Assembly: GCF_017742215.1 (NCBI RefSeq)
Contig: NZ_JAGHKP010000001.1
Span: 1-64,000, forward strand
Reading direction: 5' to 3'
Source: Chitinophaga chungangae
GTDB lineage: Bacteria; Bacteroidota; Bacteroidia; Chitinophagales; Chitinophagaceae
Length of the DNA stretch: 64,000 nt
A program made the position numbers and the translations under genes. Every line of letters starts with the position of its first letter. Positions within the stretch are counted from its first letter, which is position 1. This document shows positions 17,385 through 27,164 of this stretch, piece by piece. The notes under the pieces were generated by a model. The model was not told where the DNA came from. It made no database searches and saw only the letters and a list, made by a program, of their open reading frames with translations.

Positions 17385-17900
17385 ATGCAAGCATTAACAA
17401 ACAGGGCGAAACCGGTAGACAGAAGGCCCATGACATTTTTCGAGAAATTGTACTTACCGGCCATTGCAAAAGGCATGGGCATCACCTTCAAGCATATATT
17501 CAGGAAAAAGGCGACGGTGAACTATCCCGAAGAGACCCGTCCCTTCAGCCCGGTATTCCGCGGCCTGCACATCCTTAACCGCGACGAAGAAGGGCGCGAG
17601 CGCTGCACCGCCTGCGGTCTTTGCGCCGTAGCCTGCCCTGCCGAAGCCATTACCATGGAAGCGGCGGAAAGACTGCCGGGTGAAGAGCACCTGTACCGTG
17701 AAGAGAAATACGCCGCGCGTTACGAGATCAACATGCTGCGCTGCATCTTCTGCGGGTTCTGCGAAGAAGCGTGCCCCAAACAGGCCATTTACATGACCGA
17801 AACCTTCGCGCCGGCGAATTACCAGCGTAAAGGTTTTATTTACGGGAAAGACGACCTGCTGATCCCCGATCCTAAAAATCCAATCACTGTAAACAAGTAA
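17385..17900 (+). CDS. nuoI: NADH-quinone oxidoreductase subunit I
   Basis: The TYKY-type ferredoxin subunit, holding the two [4Fe-4S] clusters N6a and N6b that pass electrons to NuoB. Both CxxCxxCxxxCP motifs are intact: Cys74, 77, 80, 84 (CTACGLCAVACP) and Cys120, 123, 126, 130 (CIFCGFCEEACP). The 171 residues are normal. It is followed by nuoJ after 7 nt. Confidence 0.97.
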   Translation: MQALTNRAKPVDRRPMTFFEKLYLPAIAKGMGITFKHIFRKKATVNYPEETRPFSPVFRGLHILNRDEEGRERCTACGLCAVACPAEAITMEAAERLPGEEHLYREEKYAARYEINMLRCIFCGFCEEACPKQAIYMTETFAPANYQRKGFIYGKDDLLIPDPKNPITVNK

Positions 17901-17907
17901 TACGGCA

Positions 17908-18402
17908 ATGGGAATTGATATGATTATTTTTACGGTGCTTTCCGCGATAGCCATTGCGGCCGCACTCGGTGTGATCCTCAGCAAAAACCCTGTGAACAGC
18001 GTGCTTTGCATGATCACCTGCTTCGTAGCCATTGCCGGGCATTACATTATGCTGAACGCGCAGTTCCTGTTCGTAGTGCACCTGATCGTGTATACCGGCG
18101 CCATCATGGTGTTGTTCCTGTTCGTGCTCATGATGATGAACCTCAATGCAGACATCGAGCCGCAGAAACGCAACTGGCTGAAATACGCCGGGGCCATCAG
18201 CGGCGGCGCATTGCTGCTGGTGCTGGTAGCCGCCCTGCGCGACGCCAGCGTACCCGCTATTCAGTCCGGCGCCCCTACAGACATCGGGCTGATCTCCAAC
18301 CTCGGAAAAACATTGTTCACCAGTTACGTAGTACCCTTCGAGCTGAGCAGCGTGCTGTTCCTCAGCGCCATGGTTGGGGCGGTGGTTATCGGTAAAAAAT
18401 AA
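17908..18402 (+). CDS. nuoJ: NADH-quinone oxidoreductase subunit J
   Basis: A membrane subunit of complex I with about five helices, 164 residues. The conserved [10 protein letters not shown] block and the Tyr/Glu-containing helix [20 protein letters not shown] are present. It lies in the proton-translocating membrane arm next to NuoK. It overlaps no neighbour; nuoK begins 11 nt downstream. Confidence 0.95.
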   Translation: MGIDMIIFTVLSAIAIAAALGVILSKNPVNSVLCMITCFVAIAGHYIMLNAQFLFVVHLIVYTGAIMVLFLFVLMMMNLNADIEPQKRNWLKYAGAISGGALLLVLVAALRDASVPAIQSGAPTDIGLISNLGKTLFTSYVVPFELSSVLFLSAMVGAVVIGKK

Positions 18403-18413
18403 AAAACGAATTC

Positions 18414-18731
18414 ATGCCTGTTCAATATTACATCTTTCTCAGCATCGCCCTGTTCTGCATCGGGATCATGGGCGTATTGATGCGCAGGAATGCGATCATC
18501 ATTTTTATGTGCATAGAGCTGATGCTGAATGCCGTGAACCTTTTGCTGGTAGCCTTCTCCAAAATGTGGGTAGACGCCGGCCGCATCGACGCCGCCTCCG
18601 CGCAGCTCTTTGTATTTTTCGTGATGGTGGTGGCAGCGGCCGAAGTGTCCGTAGGCCTCGCCATTATCGTGATGATGTACCGCAATACGCATTCGGTAGA
18701 CATCAACATTCTCAGCAGACTGAAAAACTAA
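18414..18731 (+). CDS. nuoK: NADH-quinone oxidoreductase subunit K
   Basis: A three-helix membrane subunit (105 residues) related to MrpC. The proton-path glutamates are kept in [11 protein letters not shown] and in [12 protein letters not shown]. Length is typical. It is embedded in the tight nuoI-N part of the operon, with nuoL 24 nt downstream. Confidence 0.96.
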   Translation: MPVQYYIFLSIALFCIGIMGVLMRRNAIIIFMCIELMLNAVNLLLVAFSKMWVDAGRIDAASAQLFVFFVMVVAAAEVSVGLAIIVMMYRNTHSVDINILSRLKN

Positions 18732-18755
18732 GGAATTTAAAAATAGTATAGATCG

Positions 18756-20654
18756 ATGATACATCTTGTTTGGCTGGTACCGTTCTTACCGTTGTTAGGT
18801 TTCCTGATCAATGGATTGGGCCGGAATTTTTTACCTAAATCGCTGACCGGCGTGATAGGTAGCGGCACCGTGCTGGCGGCTTTTGTGATCAGCCTGCTCA
18901 TTTTCCTCGACGTGAGGCAGCCGGGCTTCGCCCCGCAGGTGATCGCGCTGTTCGATTTCATCAGCGTAGGCAGCCTGCATATTCCCTTCGCATTCCAGGT
19001 AGACCAGCTGAGCGCATTGTTCCTGCTGATCATTACCGGCGTAGGCTCGCTGATCCACATTTATTCCACTTCCTACATGCATGAGGAAAGCAACGAAAGT
19101 TTCGCGCGGTATTTCGCGTACCTGAACCTTTTCGTGTTCTCCATGCTCATCCTGGTGCTGGGCGCCAACTACGTGATGATGTTCATCGGGTGGGAAGGCG
19201 TGGGCCTCTGCTCTTACCTGCTGATCGGCTTCTGGTTCAAAAACATCAGCTACAACAAAGCGGCCAACAAGGCTTTCATCATGAACCGTATCGGCGACCT
19301 GGGTTTCCTGCTCGGCATTTTCCTGATCATCCAGCAGTTCGGTTCCGTTACTTTCATGGAAGTATTTGAAAAAGTGCCTGCCATGGGCGAAGGCAGCGGC
19401 GTATTGTTCACGATCGCCATGCTGCTGTTCATCGGCGCCATGGGCAAATCCGCACAGATCCCGTTATACACCTGGCTTCCGGACGCGATGGCCGGCCCGA
19501 CCCCCGTGTCTGCCCTCATCCACGCCGCAACCATGGTAACCGCCGGTATTTACATGGTGGCCCGCAGCAACGTGATCTATTCACTGGCGCCGCACATCCA
19601 GGCGATCGTGGCGGTCGTAGGCCTGGTAACCGCCCTGCTGGCGGCTTCTATCGCACTGAAACAAAACGATATCAAAAAAGTACTGGCTTACTCCACCGTC
19701 AGCCAGCTGGGTTATATGTTCCTCGCGCTAGGCGTGGGCGCTTACACCGCCGCTGTTTTCCACGTGATGACGCACGCATTTTTCAAAGCCCTGCTGTTCC
19801 TCGGCTCCGGTTCCGTGATCCATGCTATGGGCGGCGAGCAGGACATCCGCAAAATGGGCGGCCTCAAAAAATGGATGCCCGTTACCAATTTCACTTTCCT
19901 CATCGGCTGTCTTGCCATCGCGGGCATTCCCGGCCTGAGCGGCTTCTTTTCCAAAGACGAAATTCTTGCGCACGCCTGGGGATATAACAAGATCATGTAC
20001 GCCCTCGCCCTCATCGGAGCGCTGATGACGGCCTTCTACATGTTCCGCCTGTATTACATCACCTTCTCCGGCAAATTCCGCGGCACGCACGAACAGGAAC
20101 ATCACCTGCACGAAAGTCCCGCCGCTATTACCCTGCCGCTGATCATACTGGCCATCCTTTCCGTTATCGGCGGTTATGTGGGCCTGCCCGAAGTATTCGG
20201 CGCGCCGCACCTGCTGGCGGAATACCTCAGCCCGATCTTCGCGCCTTCCGTTCCGTACCTCCATGCGGAACATCTCAGTCATGGGCTGGAATGGGGACTG
20301 ATGGGCCTCAGCACCGGTCTTGTGATCGTGATGATATTCATCGCGCGCGGCAAATTCCGCAATTATGAAGACAGCGGCGCCGAAAACACCGGCATCGCGA
20401 AAGTGCTGGAAAATAAATGGTATGTAGACGAACTGTACGACGCCATCATCGTAAAACCGCTCATGGTGCTCAGCCGCTTCTTCCAGGACGTGGTGGAGCG
20501 CGCCGGCATAGACGGGCTGGTGAACGGCGTAGGCGCCGGCGTGAAATGGGGCGGCCGCCAGATCAGGCTGCTGCAGAACGGCCAGGTGGGTTTTTACATC
20601 TTCGCCATGGTGATAGGTATGATCGTGTTGTTCGTGATCAGTTTGTTTTTATAA
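18756..20654 (+). CDS. nuoL: NADH-quinone oxidoreductase subunit L
   Basis: The distal antiporter-like subunit of complex I (632 residues), which pumps protons and provides the long lateral helix at its C-terminus. The conserved segments GWEGVGLCSYLLIGFW, KSAQIPLYTWLPDAMAGPTP (with the key Lys), HAATMVTAGIYMVAR and the broken helix near STVSQLGYM are present. It is the longest nuo gene here, with about 15-16 hydrophobic helices. Confidence 0.97.
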   Translation: MIHLVWLVPFLPLLGFLINGLGRNFLPKSLTGVIGSGTVLAAFVISLLIFLDVRQPGFAPQVIALFDFISVGSLHIPFAFQVDQLSALFLLIITGVGSLIHIYSTSYMHEESNESFARYFAYLNLFVFSMLILVLGANYVMMFIGWEGVGLCSYLLIGFWFKNISYNKAANKAFIMNRIGDLGFLLGIFLIIQQFGSVTFMEVFEKVPAMGEGSGVLFTIAMLLFIGAMGKSAQIPLYTWLPDAMAGPTPVSALIHAATMVTAGIYMVARSNVIYSLAPHIQAIVAVVGLVTALLAASIALKQNDIKKVLAYSTVSQLGYMFLALGVGAYTAAVFHVMTHAFFKALLFLGSGSVIHAMGGEQDIRKMGGLKKWMPVTNFTFLIGCLAIAGIPGLSGFFSKDEILAHAWGYNKIMYALALIGALMTAFYMFRLYYITFSGKFRGTHEQEHHLHESPAAITLPLIILAILSVIGGYVGLPEVFGAPHLLAEYLSPIFAPSVPYLHAEHLSHGLEWGLMGLSTGLVIVMIFIARGKFRNYEDSGAENTGIAKVLENKWYVDELYDAIIVKPLMVLSRFFQDVVERAGIDGLVNGVGAGVKWGGRQIRLLQNGQVGFYIFAMVIGMIVLFVISLFL

Positions 20655-20679
20655 ATCAGTAGCGGATTAAGAAAAAGAT

Positions 20680-22125
20680 ATGTTGACAGTATTACTCATA
20701 TTGATTCCTTTGATAACAGGTCTGATCACATTCGGACTGAAAGGGCCGGGTGCAAAGGTATTCAGCCTGTTGTCGTCATTTGCCACGCTGGCGGTTGCCG
20801 TCTTCGCCTGGGCGCAGTTCCAGGTTGCGCCGGATTCCCTGCAGTTCACCGCAGACTGGATACCGCAGCTCAATAGCCAGTTCAAGGTGGGCCTCGACGG
20901 CCTGAGCCTGATGCTGGTATTGCTTACGGCCATTTCCTTCCCGCTGATCTTCATCACGGTTTTTAGCCGCAGCTACGACAGGGCCGGCAGCTTTTACGGG
21001 TTGATGCTGCTTTCGCAGGCCGGCCTGCTGGGCGTATTTCTTGCCTATGACGCGCTGCTATTCTACTTCTTCTGGGAACTGGCGCTCATCCCCGTATATT
21101 TCCTCTGCTCCATGTGGGGCGGCGAAAGAGCGGTGCCCGTTACCTTCAAATTCTTCGTATACACTTTCGCAGGTTCCCTGCTGATGCTGGTAGGCATCAT
21201 TTATATTTATTTCCAGACGCCCGGCTCCTTCAGCTGGCAGGCTTTCACCAGCCTGAACCTCAGCAACGGCGAACAATCCTGGCTGTTCTGGCTGTTCTTC
21301 GTGGCTTTCGCCATCAAGATGCCGGTATTCCCCTTCCATACCTGGCAGCCGGACACTTACGAACAATCGCCCACACCCGTTACTATGGTGCTGAGCGGCA
21401 TCATGGTGAAAATGGGCCTTTTCGGCGTGATGCGCTGGCTGGTGCCGGTACTGCCGCAGGGCGTGTACATGTGGCAGGAAGCGGCCATCGTGCTGAGCGT
21501 GATCGGGATCATCTACGCCAGCTGCATCGCCATCATGCAAACCGATCTCAAAAAACTGATCGCGTATTCTTCCATCGCCCACATCGGGCTGATGAGCGCG
21601 GCCATCTTCGCGAATAACGAACAAAGCATCGCCGGCGTGCAGGTACAGATGTTCAACCACGGCATCAACATCATTGGTTTGTGGATCATCGTGGAAGTGA
21701 TCGAACAGCGCCTGAAGATCAAAAATATGACCGGGCTGGGCGGCATCGCCACCCATGCGCCCAAACTGGCGATACTGCTGGTGATCGTGAGCCTGGCGAA
21801 CATTGCGCTGCCCCTTACGAACGGGTTCATCGGCGAATTCCTGATGTTCAGCGGCCTGTTCCAGTACAATCCCTGGTTCGCCGCCGTGGCGGGCCTGGCG
21901 GTGATACTCGCGGCCGTGTACATGCTGCGGATGCTGCAAAAAGTACTGTTCGGCGAATCGAATGCGCTGACCGCCACCACCACAGACCTGAAAGCCGGCG
22001 AAATGCTGGCCATGGCCTGCATCGTGGCCGTTATTTTCGTACTGGGCTTTTATCCCAAACCGCTGCTCGACCTTGCGTCCGGCCTCGGTTTGCCAAACGC
22101 CATAGCCGCCGTTATCACACGCTGA
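20680..22125 (+). CDS. nuoM: NADH-quinone oxidoreductase subunit M
   Basis: An antiporter-like membrane subunit (481 residues, about 14 helices). It contains the essential Glu in LLFYFFWELALIPVYFL, the Lys of FAIKMPVFPFHTWQPDTY and the IAYSSIAHIG block. It lies between nuoL and nuoN with gaps of 25 and 31 nt. Confidence 0.97.
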   Translation: MLTVLLILIPLITGLITFGLKGPGAKVFSLLSSFATLAVAVFAWAQFQVAPDSLQFTADWIPQLNSQFKVGLDGLSLMLVLLTAISFPLIFITVFSRSYDRAGSFYGLMLLSQAGLLGVFLAYDALLFYFFWELALIPVYFLCSMWGGERAVPVTFKFFVYTFAGSLLMLVGIIYIYFQTPGSFSWQAFTSLNLSNGEQSWLFWLFFVAFAIKMPVFPFHTWQPDTYEQSPTPVTMVLSGIMVKMGLFGVMRWLVPVLPQGVYMWQEAAIVLSVIGIIYASCIAIMQTDLKKLIAYSSIAHIGLMSAAIFANNEQSIAGVQVQMFNHGINIIGLWIIVEVIEQRLKIKNMTGLGGIATHAPKLAILLVIVSLANIALPLTNGFIGEFLMFSGLFQYNPWFAAVAGLAVILAAVYMLRMLQKVLFGESNALTATTTDLKAGEMLAMACIVAVIFVLGFYPKPLLDLASGLGLPNAIAAVITR

Positions 22126-22156
22126 TTATTAAATTGAGATTCTGTAACGCTAAGAT

Positions 22157-23530
22157 ATGAATGCAATAATTACAACTGCTGTATTCGGGATTGTACTGAT
22201 GTTCGTGGGACTGTTCGTAAAGAATAAGCAGCAAATAAAATATTTCGCCATCGCGGGCACCATCCTTGCATTTATTGCAAACTGGTACGATTGCACGCTG
22301 GCAGGCGGCAGCAGCGTGATCCTGCACGGCATGGTGGAAGTGAGCAAATTTTCCATCCTGTTCAACGGCGTGGCCATTGTTTCCACCTTCCTGTATTTCC
22401 TGCTGTGCGGCAGCGCTTTCGAAAGGGTGGGAGACGATGTGGCGGATTATTTCGCCCTCGTGTTCTTCATCCTCAGCGGCGTAATGCTCACCGCTTCTTT
22501 CAGCAACCTGCTGATGCTGTTCCTCGCTATCGAGATCATTTCCATTCCCCAGTACATTTTGGCGGGCGCGGATAAAAAGAACCTGAAAAGCAACGAAGCT
22601 TCCCTGAAATATTTCCTGACCGGCTCCTTTACCACCGGCATTTTGCTGATGGGCATCGCGCTGCTGTACGGCGCTACCGGCACGTTCAACATCCGCGAAA
22701 TGGGCCTGGGCACCGGAGACCTCAGCCCGCTGGCGCTTTGCGGCATCATCCTGCTGGCGTTCGCGCTGGCCTTCAAAGTATCCGCCGCGCCCTTTCACTT
22801 CTGGACGCCCGACGTATACGACGGCTCGCCCACCGTATTCACCGCATTTATGGCTACCGTCGTAAAAGCCGCCAGTTTCGTGGCCTTTATGCGCCTCTTC
22901 TACGTAAGTTTCACCGGCGGCGACATTACCCATCACTGGCAGCTGATCATCGCGCTGATAACGGCAGCTACCCTGCTGATCGGGAACTTCACCGCGGTAT
23001 TCCAGCAGAGCGTGAAAAGGATGCTGGCCTATTCCAGTATCGCGCAGGCCGGTTTTATGCTGTTCGCCATCGTATCTAACAACGAAATGGCCGCCCAGGG
23101 CATGATCCTGTACGCCGCGGCTTACAGCGTGGCCACTATCGGCGTGTTTGCGGTGCTGCTGAAAATGAAGGATTACACATTCGACGGATATAACGGCCTG
23201 GCCCGCAGGGAACCGCTGCTGGCGCTGGTGACCACCATCTTTTTGCTCAGCCTGGCAGGCATTCCGCTCACGGCGGGCTTTTTCGCGAAATATTTCGTGT
23301 TGAGCGCGGCTGTACAGGCAGGCGGATTGTTGTGGCTGGTGATACTCGGCGTGCTTTGCGCCGCTATCAGCGCCTACTATTATTTCCGCGTGATCATCGC
23401 GATGTATTTCAGGGCCGGCGAAGCCGAAACCCTGCCCATTACCGGCGGTTTCAAAGCGGCGCTGCTGCTGGCCGCGGCCATCGTGATCGCTCTCGGGCTG
23501 TTCCCCGGCCTGTTGCTGCAATTCCTGTAA
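22157..23530 (+). CDS. nuoN: NADH-quinone oxidoreductase subunit N
   Basis: The third antiporter-like subunit of complex I (457 residues, about 14 helices). Recognised by FLAIEIISIPQYILAG, by FKVSAAPFHFWTPDVYDGSP and by LAYSSIAQAGFML. It is the last gene of the operon and is followed by a strong terminator. Confidence 0.97.
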   Translation: MNAIITTAVFGIVLMFVGLFVKNKQQIKYFAIAGTILAFIANWYDCTLAGGSSVILHGMVEVSKFSILFNGVAIVSTFLYFLLCGSAFERVGDDVADYFALVFFILSGVMLTASFSNLLMLFLAIEIISIPQYILAGADKKNLKSNEASLKYFLTGSFTTGILLMGIALLYGATGTFNIREMGLGTGDLSPLALCGIILLAFALAFKVSAAPFHFWTPDVYDGSPTVFTAFMATVVKAASFVAFMRLFYVSFTGGDITHHWQLIIALITAATLLIGNFTAVFQQSVKRMLAYSSIAQAGFMLFAIVSNNEMAAQGMILYAAAYSVATIGVFAVLLKMKDYTFDGYNGLARREPLLALVTTIFLLSLAGIPLTAGFFAKYFVLSAAVQAGGLLWLVILGVLCAAISAYYYFRVIIAMYFRAGEAETLPITGGFKAALLLAAAIVIALGLFPGLLLQFL

Positions 23531-23552
23531 AAACCGTCTTCTAAACTTATTG

Positions 23553-23587
23553 AGCGGCATAACCTTGGTTATGCCGCTTTTTTTATG
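23553..23587 (+). terminator. Rho-independent terminator of the nuo operon
   Basis: AGCGGCATAACC and GGTTATGCCGCT form a 12-bp stem with a very short loop, followed by seven T residues. Confidence 0.92.
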
Positions 23588-23654
23588 CCCCGCCGTTCAT
23601 CCGGAAAGCTGGTTTTGATAAGGGAAATCCGTTAACTTTATACTAACCGTTGTT

Positions 23655-24932
23655 ATGCGATTAAGAGATACATTTTCCCTCGCCCTGCGCTCCATCAGCG
23701 CGAACCGCCTCCGGGCCGGCCTGACCATTTCCATTATCGCCTTTGGCATTATGGCGCTGGTAGGCATCCTGACCGCGATCGATTCCATCAAAAGCTCCAT
23801 TTTCAGCAGCTTCGCCAGCATGGGCGCTAATGGTTTCTCCATCAGGAACCGGGAAATGCGGCTGCATATGGGCGGGCCGGACGGCGCCACCCGCAGCAGC
23901 AACAACAAACGGAAAAAAGTACGCACCTCCAACCAGAATAAAGTGATCACTTTCCAGGAAGCGATGGCCTTCAAGGAGAAATTCGCATTTCCCGCCACCG
24001 TCAGCGTGTCGTTCAGGGCCGGCGGGAATATGACGGTGTATAAAGACGATAAAAAAACCAATCCCAACGTTCAGGTGGTTGGGGGCGACGAGAATTACCT
24101 CGGCCTCAGCAATTTTGAACTGACGATCGGCCGCAATTTTAATAAAGCAGACATCGAATCCGGCCGCAACGTGGCCGTGCTGGGCAGCGACGTGGCCAAA
24201 AAACTGTATGGGGACCATCCCGAAAGGGCGCTTAACGACAATATCCGCATTGGCAACGTACGTTACCGGGTGATCGGGCTGCTGAAAGCAAAAGGCAGGA
24301 GCAGCATGATGAGCTCGGACAATATCGTGATCACTACGGTAACGAGCACACGAAGAGTATTCAACCGCCCCTGGGCCTCTTACCAGGTAAACGTGAACGT
24401 AGACGACGTAAAACAGGTGGAGGCCGCGATGGGCGAAGCTACCGGCGTTTTTCGCATCATCCGGAAAATGAATATCAACGAAGAGAATAATTTCTACATG
24501 TCCCGCAGCGACAGTATCGCCGAGATGTTATTCCGCCAGCTGGGCATGGTGACCGCGGGCGCCGCCATCATTGGCATTATCACGCTGTTCGGTTCCGCTA
24601 TCGGGCTGATGAACATCATGCTGGTGTCTGTTGCCGAACGCACCCGCGAAATAGGCGTCAACAAAGCGATGGGCGCCACCAGCCCGGCCATCCGCCAGCA
24701 ATTCGTGTTCGAAGCCATCATCATCAGCGTAATGGGCGGCCTGCTCGGCGTAATACTCGGCATGATGGCCGGCAACGTAATATCGCTGCTGCTGGGTACC
24801 GGTTTTATCGTGCCCTGGCTGTGGATCTCCGGGGGCATCGCGCTCTGCGCGCTCGTAGGCCTCATTTCCGGCATCTATCCCGCCATCAAGGCGTCCAGGC
24901 TGGACCCGATCGTGGCGCTGCGGTACGAATAA
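23655..24932 (+). CDS. ABC transporter permease, MacB/FtsX family
   Basis: A 425-residue inner-membrane protein with the MacB/LolC-type layout. One N-terminal helix (about residues 20-43) is followed by a large periplasmic domain (about 45-290) and three C-terminal helices (about 295-325, 350-380 and 387-410). The cytoplasmic loop between helices carries AERTREIGVNKAMGA, typical of MacB permeases, and the C-terminus is SRLDPIVALRYE. Such proteins need an ATPase partner to export or extract substrates mechanically. No ATPase gene is adjacent here, so the partner is encoded elsewhere. The substrate is unknown. Confidence 0.9.
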   Translation: MRLRDTFSLALRSISANRLRAGLTISIIAFGIMALVGILTAIDSIKSSIFSSFASMGANGFSIRNREMRLHMGGPDGATRSSNNKRKKVRTSNQNKVITFQEAMAFKEKFAFPATVSVSFRAGGNMTVYKDDKKTNPNVQVVGGDENYLGLSNFELTIGRNFNKADIESGRNVAVLGSDVAKKLYGDHPERALNDNIRIGNVRYRVIGLLKAKGRSSMMSSDNIVITTVTSTRRVFNRPWASYQVNVNVDDVKQVEAAMGEATGVFRIIRKMNINEENNFYMSRSDSIAEMLFRQLGMVTAGAAIIGIITLFGSAIGLMNIMLVSVAERTREIGVNKAMGATSPAIRQQFVFEAIIISVMGGLLGVILGMMAGNVISLLLGTGFIVPWLWISGGIALCALVGLISGIYPAIKASRLDPIVALRYE

Positions 24933-24950
24933 CCAGCCCTTCGGGAAAAG

Positions 24951-24993
24951 AAAAGAGGTGGAGCATCAACAGGAGCTCCACCTCTTTTTTTAT
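24951..24993. terminator. Bidirectional terminator
   Basis: A perfect stem of AAGAGGTGGAGC with GCTCCACCTCTT around a short loop is flanked by A-rich sequence on the left and T-rich on the right. It serves the permease gene and the convergent gene. Confidence 0.88.
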
Positions 24994-25009
24994 TTTGCAA
25001 GCTCATTCA

Positions 25010-26083
25010 TTATAACGTCAGTTCTCCCGTTTCCATGTCCAGCGCCGTGGCTTCCGGGTGCTGGCGGGTAATGTACGGGATGGTGGTCACCATGTACGGT
25101 TTCATCGCCCCTGCGGCAATGGCGGAGCCGATCATACCGCCGCCCACGGCGCTCCACAACATGGCCTGGTTGCGCCGCCTGGCCGCCTGCAGGTAATTGG
25201 ATACCACGAAACCATGCCCGCTTTTTTCGATAGCGATCACCGCATCGCCGACTACGCGGTACAATTCTCCTTTTGCACAGAACCCCCAGCAATTTTCAAT
25301 CGGGGTGCGGCTTGCATTGTCTTCATACAATTTGAACCGGTTCCTGCTTTTGATCGTTTTAAACGCGGTGATGGAAGGTTTGTTGGCCTTAAATTCTCCG
25401 AAAGACGCATACACGCCGTCGGTATACGCCGCGTCGGTGAGGATGGGTATGTCCAGCGCGGCGAGCTGCGCGGCTTTGATCGCGTCTTTCGGTTGCAGGG
25501 CGGGCTGTTCATCCAGCAATGGCAATCCTTTTTCGAGCGTAGTGCGCAGCAGCTGGTGCAGCGCGCGGGAAATGTTTTCATCATGACGTTTGGTAACGTC
25601 CATGCCACCACGCACGATCACGGTATCGAATGCCTGTACGAGCGCATACTGCTGCCCGTCCCGCGAAATATAGGCGTCCGCTTTCAGGCGGCAGAAACTT
25701 TTTTCGCTCATCTGGAAAGTCCTTTCATTGATCCGCACGTCTTTCACCGCCCACAGCAGGTGTACGCCAGACGCGGTGAGTTTCTCCCCGTATTGTTGCC
25801 GGATATATTGCTGCAGGTACTGATCGTAAGGAAGCGAAGGCACGGCCTCGATGCGACGGTTGCCCATGCCGACCTGCACGAATCCCAGGCGGGCAGTGTC
25901 CCACTGCACGGAAAGCACTTCTATGGCGGCTACTTTATCCAGCGGCAGTTCGTCGAGTTTATATTTTTTGAGGCTGACGGTTTTTTTGTTCACCGCCGTA
26001 TCGCCGTACACGGCGTCTTGCGCAAACGCGGCCTGTGCCAGGGAAATGGCGCCGAGAAAAATTAGCAGGGATCTCCGTCTCAT
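25010..26083 (-). CDS. Exported protein of unknown function
   Basis: A 357-residue protein with a Sec signal peptide (MRRRSLLIFLGAISLAQAAFAQ, cleavage near residue 22). The ATG at 26083 is preferred to an upstream start because the signal peptide begins there. The mature part is a mixed alpha/beta domain without a known motif. A hydrophobic glycine-rich segment near the C-terminus (LWSAVGGGMIGSAIAAGA, about residues 310-330) may be a membrane-associated hairpin. It may be an envelope protein. It is monocistronic and divergent from the next gene. Confidence 0.75.
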   Translation of the reverse strand: MRRRSLLIFLGAISLAQAAFAQDAVYGDTAVNKKTVSLKKYKLDELPLDKVAAIEVLSVQWDTARLGFVQVGMGNRRIEAVPSLPYDQYLQQYIRQQYGEKLTASGVHLLWAVKDVRINERTFQMSEKSFCRLKADAYISRDGQQYALVQAFDTVIVRGGMDVTKRHDENISRALHQLLRTTLEKGLPLLDEQPALQPKDAIKAAQLAALDIPILTDAAYTDGVYASFGEFKANKPSITAFKTIKSRNRFKLYEDNASRTPIENCWGFCAKGELYRVVGDAVIAIEKSGHGFVVSNYLQAARRRNQAMLWSAVGGGMIGSAIAAGAMKPYMVTTIPYITRQHPEATALDMETGELTL

Positions 26084-26151
26084 GGTATAGGTTTTTTTTA
26101 TTGGCCTAAAAATAGGCAATTCCCGTATTTTTAAGAAAACCTCGCCCCGCC

Positions 26152-26841
26152 ATGCATTCCTCTGAACTGGACGAACTGATCCTTATTTATGAAGCCGAAC
26201 AGGCTCATCTTGAGTCGCTTATAAAAGACGCGCTGGAAGAATCGGATTATTTTTTTGCGGCTACGGTAAAGAAAGGACTACTACATGTTAAACAAATGCT
26301 GGCAAGCCTCCGCCATTTCCAGGACCCGGACCTGCAGGAAAAACAATGGCTGGAAGGTTGGGTCAAACTGTACACGGGGCTTTCCGAAGAATGGAGGTCT
26401 GGGTACCATCCCAATCCAGAAATAGAACAGTTCAAAGCAAAACTGGAAAGCCTGCAGGAAAAACCCGCCGGGGTGACGCCAAACGAAAACGAGCTCACCG
26501 ACGCTTTATACGATCTTATCGAGCGGAAAAATGCCGGCTTCAGGCTGCATCTCCGGAGAGAACAGGATTTTTTTATCGAGTTCAGGCTGGTTGACCCTTC
26601 GGCCATGCGGATCGCCTTCCCGGTAAGATTAAATTATGGGCGCGACTGGGGCCTGCCGATGAACCGGGATGCCGTGTTGCGGCTTGGATTCGGGCCGGCC
26701 GAAGGAGAGATAATGGCGCTCATGCAACCGCTTGGGGAGCCCGGCGCGGTGGCCGCGATCAAACGTCTTCTCGCGCGGTTGCTGTTTGAAAATATTTTCT
26801 ACATCCAATACGACAACCCCGCAACGATCGAATTTTTATGA
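26152..26841 (+). CDS. Conserved hypothetical protein
   Basis: A 229-residue soluble protein without signal peptide or membrane segment. The N-terminal half is strongly helical and acidic (LDELILIYEAEQAHLESL, possible coiled coil). The C-terminal half (from about residue 125) is mixed, with aromatic strands (DFFIEFRLVD, NIFYIQYDN). No catalytic motif or family is recognised. It is alone on its strand, divergent from an exported protein. Confidence 0.7.
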   Translation: MHSSELDELILIYEAEQAHLESLIKDALEESDYFFAATVKKGLLHVKQMLASLRHFQDPDLQEKQWLEGWVKLYTGLSEEWRSGYHPNPEIEQFKAKLESLQEKPAGVTPNENELTDALYDLIERKNAGFRLHLRREQDFFIEFRLVDPSAMRIAFPVRLNYGRDWGLPMNRDAVLRLGFGPAEGEIMALMQPLGEPGAVAAIKRLLARLLFENIFYIQYDNPATIEFL

Positions 26842-26905
26842 TCCTCCTTTTTCAATAAAATGATGTTCCCGGCCGGTTTCAACCGGGAACAGGCAGGCAA
26901 CGTAT

Positions 26906-27105
26906 TTAGAAAAACAGCTGCGACAGCACGTTCGTCGCATCGTTCGTTTTCGGTTTCAGCCCGGGGAATTTTGTGTATTGCACGGCGGTGAGAATGCCTT
27001 CAGGTTACCGAAAATCCGCTGTGTATGCCGGTGAATTTGCCGGCGTACGCGGCTTTGTCGGTATTCGCAATCGCGGATATGCGAATAATATTCCGGGCGA
27101 AACGT
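26906..27105 (-). pseudogene. Possible gene remnant (C-terminal fragment)
   Basis: The 323-nt gap between the hypothetical gene and rplI holds, on the minus strand, two plausible peptide stretches in different frames: AAYAGKFTGIHSG and then EGILTAVQYTKFPGLKPKT, the latter running through NVLSQLFF to a stop at 26906-26908. They read like the end of a real protein with one frameshift near 27003. The family is not recognised and the evidence is only the protein-like composition, so this is tentative. Confidence 0.28.
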
Positions 27106-27108
27106 TAA

Positions 27109-27146
27109 TAAAAAAAGGTTGTCCGCATAAACGAACAACCTTTTTT
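27109..27146 (-). terminator. Terminator of the rpsF-rpsR-rplI operon
   Basis: AAAAAAGGTTGT and ACAACCTTTTTT pair across a 12-nt loop. On the minus strand the stem ends in a U-rich run, 19 nt after the rplI stop. Confidence 0.85.
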
Positions 27147-27164
27147 CAAATTATCTGTGAGCGG

